This document shows, piece by piece, positions 52,220-58,142 of a DNA stretch of 58,142 nt. The notes below the pieces were generated by a model. The model had not been told where the DNA came from and did no database searches. It saw only the letters and a program-made list of their open reading frames with translations. Within the stretch, counting starts at the first letter, position 1. The number at the start of each line of letters is the position of its first letter. Origin of the DNA: Prolixibacteraceae bacterium (GTDB taxonomy: Bacteria; Bacteroidota; Bacteroidia; Bacteroidales; Prolixibacteraceae); the NCBI GenBank assembly GCA_021740385.1, contig JAIOZY010000031.1:1-58142 (forward strand), written 5' to 3'. The position numbers and the translations under genes are program-made.

Positions 52220-53437
52220 TTATATTTCAACGTCGGGGTTGTTTAGTAATTCAAGTTGTTCATCGATGTATGCTTTGAACGCATCAAGCGTTGTAATGCC
52301 ATCGGGTTCCAGTTCCCAGCAGGCACCAAAATACCAGGCAACTTCATTGTTTTCAGGTTTTAAAACCACAACTTCGTTTTCAACATCAGTTTCGAATCTT
52401 TCAAACGATTCTGCCGGTGCAAATACAACCAGCCCGAGGTTGTCGTTGTTCAGGCTTTGTTTTCCCCATGTTGCCAGGGCCACCCAGTTTTCCTTTTCAA
52501 TTTTGATCACTTCGCATGTTTCATCAAGGTGGATGCCTGTACACACATTTGCAGGGGCTTCATCAAAGATCAGCCTTTGTTTGCTCAGGCGCGAGTTTGC
52601 ATCAATACTGATGTATGAAGTGCAGTTTGATTTAAAATCGGCTGTTTCCCATCCGTAGTAACTGGTTTCAATCATTGATCTTAGCGGCCCATTCGAAAGC
52701 ACTTTACAAATAACACTGTCGGTTTTGGCTACGCGTTCGGCAGCTTCACCATTCCAGTAACCAATGGATCCAATGCCCAGCGAAGTTCCGACTTTGAGCA
52801 CATCCATGCCCCAGTCCTGCATTTCGTGATACGATTCGTAGCCATCCTGACCAACGTCTTCGAGCACCATATCGTTGGTTTTTTTGCCGTAAATATCAAC
52901 CGCGTTACGCCAGTCGAGGTAAAAGCGGTAGCCCACCAGGTTCGATTCCCAGCCGGGGCCTTCATATTTGATGTATAACGAGTGGTCGGTACAAACATCG
53001 GGCACGCGCAGCGAATCAACTTCGGTAAACCCATCGCCTCCTTCGTATATGCCATCGACAAATTCGCCCCCGGTTTTTACCCAGAGTTCGGCATCGGCGA
53101 GTTGGGTATATTCCGATTGTGAAACTTCTGTTCCGGCATTAAAAGTAATTTCAGTTTTATTTTCGGCAATGGGGTAAATGAGCAGGGAGTGGGTTTTATT
53201 TGCCGGGTTGAAAATAACCTGTGAGGGAATTTCTTTTTCACCTTGTTTAATTAGAAAAGGGTTGGTTAACGCCTCTTTCAGAACCGCGTGGTTTTCGATG
53301 TCATGAAATTCAAAAACCCGTTGGTCGGGTACATTTTCGTTGAATTCAACAACAAGGGTATTGTTGTTTTTCGGGTTACAGCATGTTAAAAGCAACATTG
53401 CAATCATTAGTGAGGAAATTTTCAATAATGTTTTCAT
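52220..53437 (-). CDS. DUF4861-family lipoprotein of unknown function
   Basis: A 405-aa lipoprotein (lipobox region MLLLTCC) that I place in the DUF4861 family: conserved-looking blocks include GGEFVDGIYEGG, YIKYEGPGWESNLVGYRFYLDWRNAVDIYGKK, DGYESYHEMQDWGMDVLKVG and SLGIGSIGYW. Members are frequent in pectin and other polysaccharide utilization loci, but no reaction is established. The aromatic- and Asp/Glu-rich core is compatible with a carbohydrate-active enzyme. Neighbours on the same strand (CE12 downstream by 95 nt, PL1 upstream by 182 nt) suggest a role on acetylated or branched pectin. Confidence 0.75.
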   Translation of the reverse strand: MKTLLKISSLMIAMLLLTCCNPKNNNTLVVEFNENVPDQRVFEFHDIENHAVLKEALTNPFLIKQGEKEIPSQVIFNPANKTHSLLIYPIAENKTEITFNAGTEVSQSEYTQLADAELWVKTGGEFVDGIYEGGDGFTEVDSLRVPDVCTDHSLYIKYEGPGWESNLVGYRFYLDWRNAVDIYGKKTNDMVLEDVGQDGYESYHEMQDWGMDVLKVGTSLGIGSIGYWNGEAAERVAKTDSVICKVLSNGPLRSMIETSYYGWETADFKSNCTSYISIDANSRLSKQRLIFDEAPANVCTGIHLDETCEVIKIEKENWVALATWGKQSLNNDNLGLVVFAPAESFERFETDVENEVVVLKPENNEVAWYFGACWELEPDGITTLDAFKAYIDEQLELLNNPDVEI

Positions 53438-53619
53438 CTGTTTAAAATTTTTAGTTTTCTGAAAATGAAGAAACTAAAAATTTCTTCACATTCAGGAACT
53501 CCCGATGAATCGGAGATCAGCGTCAGCTAATTTTAATCATTTTCGTGTGTGTATTTTAAAATGTTAAAATTGATTAACACGATTTCGCTAAGCTCAATTC
53601 ATGGTCGTTTCATTTTAAA

Positions 53620-54972
53620 TTATTTTAGGTTGTTACTATTTTTGGCCCCGAAGTTTCGGGGTGAATTTAAATAAATTTCGAGATTTGAATACCCGTTTTC
53701 CTTTCTAATTATTTTCCCGTCTTCCGGGTTTTCGGGATCAAGGTTGTTATTAATTTCCCATTCATCGGGCATTCCATCGTTGTCGGAGTCGGCCGGCAAC
53801 GAATCGCTTTTTAATTCAGGCCAGCTACCAACCTGTTCCTGGCTGTCGATAATGCCTTTTTTGCCGAATTTTGCCGTTCCCCTTTTTACTTCGTTAACGA
53901 TCCGTTTATCAATTTCGTCACGTACAAACGAAGCGCCTGCATGTTTCAAAACATTTTTAAAAGCTGTTTTTGCTTTTTCGGGTTGAATGTTGCTTATTTG
54001 AAGGGGGGTGTTGGTTAAATATTTTTCAGGGATTTGATATTTATAAATGAGCAATGAGTTGTTGTTGCTCAATTCAGGGTTTTCATGAAGGGTATTTTGC
54101 TGAAAAAAGTATGTACTGAAAGGTTTCCAGGGTTCGAGTATGCGTTTTGCCTTTTTGCTGGTTGTTGCCGGCCCCGGTTTAAAATAATTACCGGTAATGG
54201 TATACGTGCCCTCTTCGCCGCCGTATATGCACTTCATGCGCCAGTTGTAAATCACGTTGTTTACAATTTCGGCTTTTTCACGTTCGGGCATTTTATGGTA
54301 ACGGCTTCCGTGCAGCCTGGGGTTGCGGCTGGTGTGGTGTGCCAGCAGGTTGTGGTGGAACGAAGCGTTCATGCCGCCCCAAATACCGCCATAGCCGTGT
54401 TCCCCTTTGTGATGCACCGAATTATTGAGACTTTCGCTTAAAATACACCACTGGAGGGTAAAATTGGTATTGTCGTAACACGAGCAGGTTTCATCGGTGC
54501 TCCAGCTCATGCTGCAATGGTCTACAATTACATTGTTGCTGCGTTTTATGGTGAGGGCATCGGTTTCGGCATGGTCAATATCGCCGGGGCGCAACCTGAG
54601 GTAGCGGATTATAACGTTATCGGCCTCAATATCGATGCCGTTTCCGGCCACACATATTCCGTCGCCCGGGGCTGATTGGCCTGCCAGTGTGAAATTTCCT
54701 TCAGTTACTTCAATTTCCGATTTAAGGTATATGGTGCCACTTATTTTGAAAAGGATCATTCGCGGTCCGTCACACTCTTTTAGGGCATAGCGCAGGCTGC
54801 CGGGCCCGCTGTCGTTAAGGTTTGACACGAAAACAACATTACCACCCCGGCCCCCGGTTGCATAACGCCCACAACCTTCAGCCCCCGGAAAGGCTAAAGG
54901 TTGTGAAAGTGCAGGCATTGATAAAACTCCTGAAAAAAAGAGCATTATCGCCATTCTGTTAATTAAATGCAT
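53620..54972 (-). CDS. Pectate lyase, PL1 (PL1_2-like)
   Basis: A 450-aa secreted beta-helix lyase. Signal peptide ends near ALSQ-PLA; the mature start PLAFPGAEGCGRYATGGRGG and the following SGPGSLRYAL are typical of the PL1_2-like group. Further motifs: VDHCSMSWSTDE, a Ca2+-site region, and HHTSRNPRLHGSRYH with the catalytic-Arg candidate. The C-terminus carries a DSDNDGMPDEWEINNNLDP calcium-binding motif of thrombospondin-3 type. No T9SS tail. I use the ATG at 54972, as the preceding frame codon is TTG. A 36-nt gap separates it from the GH105 gene upstream. Confidence 0.9.
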   Translation of the reverse strand: MHLINRMAIMLFFSGVLSMPALSQPLAFPGAEGCGRYATGGRGGNVVFVSNLNDSGPGSLRYALKECDGPRMILFKISGTIYLKSEIEVTEGNFTLAGQSAPGDGICVAGNGIDIEADNVIIRYLRLRPGDIDHAETDALTIKRSNNVIVDHCSMSWSTDETCSCYDNTNFTLQWCILSESLNNSVHHKGEHGYGGIWGGMNASFHHNLLAHHTSRNPRLHGSRYHKMPEREKAEIVNNVIYNWRMKCIYGGEEGTYTITGNYFKPGPATTSKKAKRILEPWKPFSTYFFQQNTLHENPELSNNNSLLIYKYQIPEKYLTNTPLQISNIQPEKAKTAFKNVLKHAGASFVRDEIDKRIVNEVKRGTAKFGKKGIIDSQEQVGSWPELKSDSLPADSDNDGMPDEWEINNNLDPENPEDGKIIRKENGYSNLEIYLNSPRNFGAKNSNNLK

Positions 54973-55011
54973 CAAATCTAACTGCTATCTATTAATTTAT
55001 TTTATGATCTT

Positions 55012-56196
55012 TTATCGGTTTAATTCAATTGCTGCAAGTATAAACGGACTCACGCCTTTGCTGTCGTTATCGACCCTCTTTTCGGTAATGTAATATTCGT
55101 AGCTTCCGTCGCGGTATGGGTTTCCGCCAAGGCCGCACCCGCCGCAAACGTTTGTCAGAACTATGTTGCCATTTTCATCGGTTTTAATGAGGTATTTTAA
55201 AACGGCATCGAATTTTTTGTTGGCAATCTGGAAATATTTGTTTTTCAGGTAACCTTTGTTTGCACCTTTGGCAATGGCATAAATGTACATGCACGAGCCC
55301 GATGCTTCAATGTAATTTCCCTCTTTGCCTCCTTTGTCGAGTACCTGGTACCAAAGGCCGGTTTCTTTATCGGCCACTTTCAGCAGTGCCTCAATTGTGG
55401 TGTTCAAAATTGAAATCAGCTTTTCACGGTCGGGGTGGTTTTCGGGAAGATAATCAAGTACATCGACAATGGCCATGAGATACCAGCCCATTGCGCGGCT
55501 CCAGAAATGGGGCGACTGGCCTGTTTCGGAGTCGCTCCAGCGTTGTTCTTTGCTTTCGTCCCAGGCGTGGTAGAGCAATTTGGTCTCTGGGTCAACGGTT
55601 TTTTCATATATTAAAAGAATTTGATGTGTAACCACATCGAACCAGCCGGGTTTGTTGTATTCTTTGGCATATTGCGCTAAAAAAGGCGAGCCCATGTAAA
55701 TGCCATCGAGCCACATTTGCCAGGGGTATTTTTTTTTGTGCCAGTACCCGCCCGATTCTGTTTTTGGGTGGTTCTCCATTTGTTTTACAAACAACCGGAT
55801 GGCTTTGTTGTATTTTTCTTCTCCCGTTCTCTTGTAAAGTGTGAAAAGATTTTTGGCCGGGTTAATCCGATCGATGTTGTATTCTTCTATTTTATAGTGT
55901 TTTACCGTTCCGTCTTCATTTATGAAATTATCGATATACTTTTTCATGTAATCGGAATATTTCTGGTCGGTTTCCCCAAGTTTATCAATGGCCATTGAAA
56001 GCATGGCAACATCGTATTGCCATTTGATACGGTCGCGGCCGGTGTAGTACACGAGGCTGTCGTGTTGGTCCATAACCGAATTGGCCATTTTAATGGCCCA
56101 TTTTTCTTCCTGGTCCGTTTCCTTCGACTGTGTTTTGGACCAGCAATTCAGACAAAGGCTCGCAAAAAGTATTATTAACGGTAAATATCTGATCAT
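55012..56196 (-). CDS. Unsaturated rhamnogalacturonyl hydrolase, GH105
   Basis: Removes the unsaturated galacturonyl residue that lyases leave at the non-reducing end of rhamnogalacturonan or galacturonan oligomers. The 394-aa protein is an (alpha/alpha)6 barrel with MWLDGIYMGSPF (catalytic Asp164), HFWSRAMGWYLMAIVD and YIEASGSCMYIYAIAKG, all characteristic of GH105 (YteR/YesR group). The N-terminus is hydrophobic with a Cys at 18 (LCLNC), possibly a lipoprotein or signal peptide. Together with PL1, PL11 and GH28 in this cluster it completes depolymerisation to monosaccharides. GH28 starts upstream with a 35-nt gap. Confidence 0.93.
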   Translation of the reverse strand: MIRYLPLIILFASLCLNCWSKTQSKETDQEEKWAIKMANSVMDQHDSLVYYTGRDRIKWQYDVAMLSMAIDKLGETDQKYSDYMKKYIDNFINEDGTVKHYKIEEYNIDRINPAKNLFTLYKRTGEEKYNKAIRLFVKQMENHPKTESGGYWHKKKYPWQMWLDGIYMGSPFLAQYAKEYNKPGWFDVVTHQILLIYEKTVDPETKLLYHAWDESKEQRWSDSETGQSPHFWSRAMGWYLMAIVDVLDYLPENHPDREKLISILNTTIEALLKVADKETGLWYQVLDKGGKEGNYIEASGSCMYIYAIAKGANKGYLKNKYFQIANKKFDAVLKYLIKTDENGNIVLTNVCGGCGLGGNPYRDGSYEYYITEKRVDNDSKGVSPFILAAIELNR

Positions 56197-56231
56197 AAAA
56201 ATATTTTTTAGGTTTAAATTGTGTTATTACT

Positions 56232-57839
56232 CTATTTATGGTTGTTAAACAAAATGAAGTTCTCTTCCGGCTTGTTTCCGGTAATGCTTTGAGCTCCGGG
56301 AAGCAAGTTGTTCATGATGTAAATGTTTTTACTTGCTGTATCGGCCTTGCAAAAAACCTCGATTTTTCCGGGTTGAAAACAGTCGGTGATTTTCACGGTA
56401 TTGCAATTTTGCAGTGTAATTGCTGTTGTGTTTTCAACGGGCTCCATTACGCGGTATTGGTTTATTTCCACTTTTTTGCAGTTGGCAAGTGTAAGCGGTG
56501 TACTGTTGTTGCAGCTAAGCCTGATGTTGTCGAAGATAAGGTTTTGAGCGTAAGCGGCGCTGATGCCCTCTTCCGATTTTATTGAAAAGTCGGTAAATGT
56601 TACATCTTCAACGTTTTGTTCCTCTAAGCCGTAAAAGGCAATTCCTTTTTTGGAATCGAGTATATTGATGTTTGAAAAATGGATGTTCCTGAAAGACGGA
56701 GTACGTTCAGATACAGGTTCAACAGGTGTGGGGTGGTAGCGCATGTTAATCATTATGCCTTCTTTCACAATGTTTTTCATCACAATGTTGCTTACCCTTA
56801 CATGTTCAACTACCCCGCCACGCCCGCGCATGGTTTTAAGCCTTATGCCGCGGTCGGTTCCCTCGAACACACAATTTGAAATGGTAACCCTTTTTACACC
56901 GCCCGACATTTCGCTGCCAATTACAACACCGCCGTGGCCATCAAGCATGGTGCAGTTTGTGATGGTAACATTCTCGGTCGATATGCCGGCATCGCGCCCA
57001 TCGGCATCGCGTCCCGATTTCAGCACTATACAGTCGTCGCCAACCGAAATGTGGCAGTTCGAAATGCGCACGTTTTTACACGACGATGGGTTAATGCCAT
57101 CGGTATTGGGTGAGTGGGCGGGGTTTGTAATGGTTATATTATTGATGGTAATGTTTTCGGAAAAAGTGGGCGAAATGGTCCAAAACGGGGGGTTCGAAAA
57201 ACTTACCCCTTCAATTTCAATGCGCTTGCAATTGTAGAACATGACCATGGCAGGCCTAAGGAAATTGTGCATGCCAGAAATGTATTCGTTGCCGGCCAGC
57301 AAGGTATCGTTTTCCTGTTGAAAAATTTGCTGCCATTTTGTGCCCTGTAAATTATTACGGCTTACTTCGAACCAGGTGTCCCACCATTTTTGCCCGTTGC
57401 CATCGAAGTGACCCTTGCCTTTTATCGAAATGTTTTCGGCATCAATTGCATAAATGGGCGATTTAAAATTCCTCACCCTGACCCCTTCCCAACGCGAAGG
57501 GACCATTGGCAGATAGTCGTCAAAATTATCGGAGAAATGGATGGTAGCTCCTGCGTCGGTAAACAAAGAGACGTTGCTTTTTAAAATAATGGGGCCACAT
57601 AAATAATTGCCGGCAGGAAAAAAAATGGTGCCGCCATTCGATCTGGAAAGGCTGTCAATTAACCGATTGACAAGATGAGAGGAGTTTTCTTTTCCGGTGA
57701 AATCTGCACCATATTCTGTTATATCAATATATGAATTGTTTGCCCTGCAAGGGTTTGATGAGGAAATTACCGTTGCACAGGTTAGAAATACAGTGATAAT
57801 TATTCCTGTTAAAGGTTTTATACGGTTTATTGGTTGCAT
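56232..57839 (-). CDS. Polygalacturonase-type hydrolase, GH28
   Basis: Hydrolyses alpha-1,4-galacturonosyl bonds. The 535-aa protein has a signal peptide (about 1-34) and a right-handed beta-helix with the four GH28 blocks: SPNTDGINPSS (NTD), VGDDCIVLKSG (DD), GHGGVVIGSEMSGG (GHG) and RGIRLKTMRGRGG (RIK-like). The N-terminal pectate-lyase-3-like strand ITEYGADFTGKENS begins the helix. Whether it is exo or endo, and whether it prefers homogalacturonan or rhamnogalacturonan, cannot be decided by eye. I start at the ATG at 57839; the frame's earlier codon at 57848 is TTG. It is the first gene of the minus-strand run. Confidence 0.93.
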   Translation of the reverse strand: MQPINRIKPLTGIIITVFLTCATVISSSNPCRANNSYIDITEYGADFTGKENSSHLVNRLIDSLSRSNGGTIFFPAGNYLCGPIILKSNVSLFTDAGATIHFSDNFDDYLPMVPSRWEGVRVRNFKSPIYAIDAENISIKGKGHFDGNGQKWWDTWFEVSRNNLQGTKWQQIFQQENDTLLAGNEYISGMHNFLRPAMVMFYNCKRIEIEGVSFSNPPFWTISPTFSENITINNITITNPAHSPNTDGINPSSCKNVRISNCHISVGDDCIVLKSGRDADGRDAGISTENVTITNCTMLDGHGGVVIGSEMSGGVKRVTISNCVFEGTDRGIRLKTMRGRGGVVEHVRVSNIVMKNIVKEGIMINMRYHPTPVEPVSERTPSFRNIHFSNINILDSKKGIAFYGLEEQNVEDVTFTDFSIKSEEGISAAYAQNLIFDNIRLSCNNSTPLTLANCKKVEINQYRVMEPVENTTAITLQNCNTVKITDCFQPGKIEVFCKADTASKNIYIMNNLLPGAQSITGNKPEENFILFNNHK

Positions 57840-58011
57840 TGAGCTCAATTTAGTGATCGGTTATATTCTCAGGCAAAATTAATAACGTTGGGTTATAAAA
57901 GAAGGGGGTAAATCGTTTTAAAATGCAGGGTATTTCGACGGGAGTAATTTTTTCGGTCGTCTTAAGTGGCACAAAAGAAGAATTAGCACCCATGTTTATT
58001 GTTTTTCATTA
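57840..58011. other. Upstream region of the GH28 gene
   Basis: The promoter of the pectin operon should lie here, but I could not single out a confident -7/-33 pair. The stretch 57893-58010 is AT-rich with no gene and runs into the likely IS boundary near 58012. Confidence 0.35.
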
Positions 58012-58142
58012 GTGTCCGGTAAAAAATTTTAAAACCGGGCAGCACATTTTATAGTACCACCCGGAATGGCTACTTTTGAGTTACGACACAAAAAAGTTTG
58101 CCATGGGTAAAAGTACAAATTTTAGCGGACAGCCGATATTTA
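58012..58142 (+). mobile_element. Left part of an IS4-like element (truncated by the window)
   Basis: Between the pectin operon and a transposase start lies an IS-end-like sequence (TAGTGTCCGGTAAA at 58010-58023), with a small inverted repeat CCGGT/ACCGG at 58016-58038. The transposase frame begins at 58103. The right end is outside the window, so size and target duplication cannot be seen. Confidence 0.55.
58103..58142 (+). CDS. IS4-family transposase with DUF4372 N-terminus (partial)
   Basis: Only the first 13 codons are inside the window: MGKSTNFSGQPIF. This is the characteristic start of the DUF4372 domain that precedes the IS4 DDE domain in Bacteroidota transposases. The call rests on this short but distinctive N-terminus and on the IS-end-like sequence upstream. 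The gene runs off the right edge. Confidence 0.6.
   Translation, partial: MGKSTNFSGQPIF

Overview
The window looks like chromosome of a gut-unrelated or marine/soil member of the Bacteroidota, most likely Bacteroidia near the Marinilabiliales/Prolixibacteraceae. This is inferred from type IX secretion (T9SS) sorting domains of both kinds (CHU_C-type and Por-type), a PorP/SprF protein, a DUF4290 gene beside murA, weak Shine-Dalgarno sequences with occasional TAnnTTTG -7 boxes, and a dense pectinolytic gene cluster. No rRNA, tRNA or CRISPR array was seen.

Region 1 (0.4-8.6 kb, minus strand) is core genome: pcrA/uvrD-type helicase, DUF4290, murA (with Asp in place of the fosfomycin-target Cys), an exosortase-like membrane protein with a small partner membrane protein, a TlpA-type thioredoxin, grpE and dnaJ.

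Region 2 (8.8-26.8 kb) is surface and regulatory. It has a CHU_C-domain secreted protein, a Cys-rich miniprotein, an NtrC-type sigma-54 response regulator, and a very large (4279 aa) PKD/cadherin-repeat adhesin in an operon with a PorP/SprF-like outer-membrane protein. The gap before the response regulator carries, on the minus strand, a near-consensus sigma-54 promoter, palindromic upstream sites and two similar units each ending in a terminator. I read this as a sigma-54-controlled small-RNA locus, and it is the most interesting signal in the window.

Region 3 (26.8-29.2 kb) is a gene-poor island of dispersed palindromic and direct repeats around a small toxin-antitoxin pair.

Region 4 (29.2-38.5 kb) has an EF-G-like GTPase lacking key G-domain residues, a C39-peptidase ABC exporter with its HlyD-type adaptor but no obvious cargo gene, two AAA/DUF4143 ATPases preceded by inverted repeats, a YbjQ-family protein and a 44-aa membrane peptide.

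Region 5 (38.8-57.8 kb) is a pectin/rhamnogalacturonan degradation cluster: CE8 pectin methylesterase, PL11 rhamnogalacturonan lyase, CE15-type esterase, two PL1 pectate lyases, an alpha/beta esterase, GH43, CE12 acetylesterase, DUF4861, GH105 and GH28. Together these would de-esterify, cut and saccharify homogalacturonan and rhamnogalacturonan I. A DUF362/polyferredoxin pair sits inside the cluster. No SusC/SusD pair or dedicated regulator is visible. The right edge runs into an IS4-like (DUF4372) transposase.
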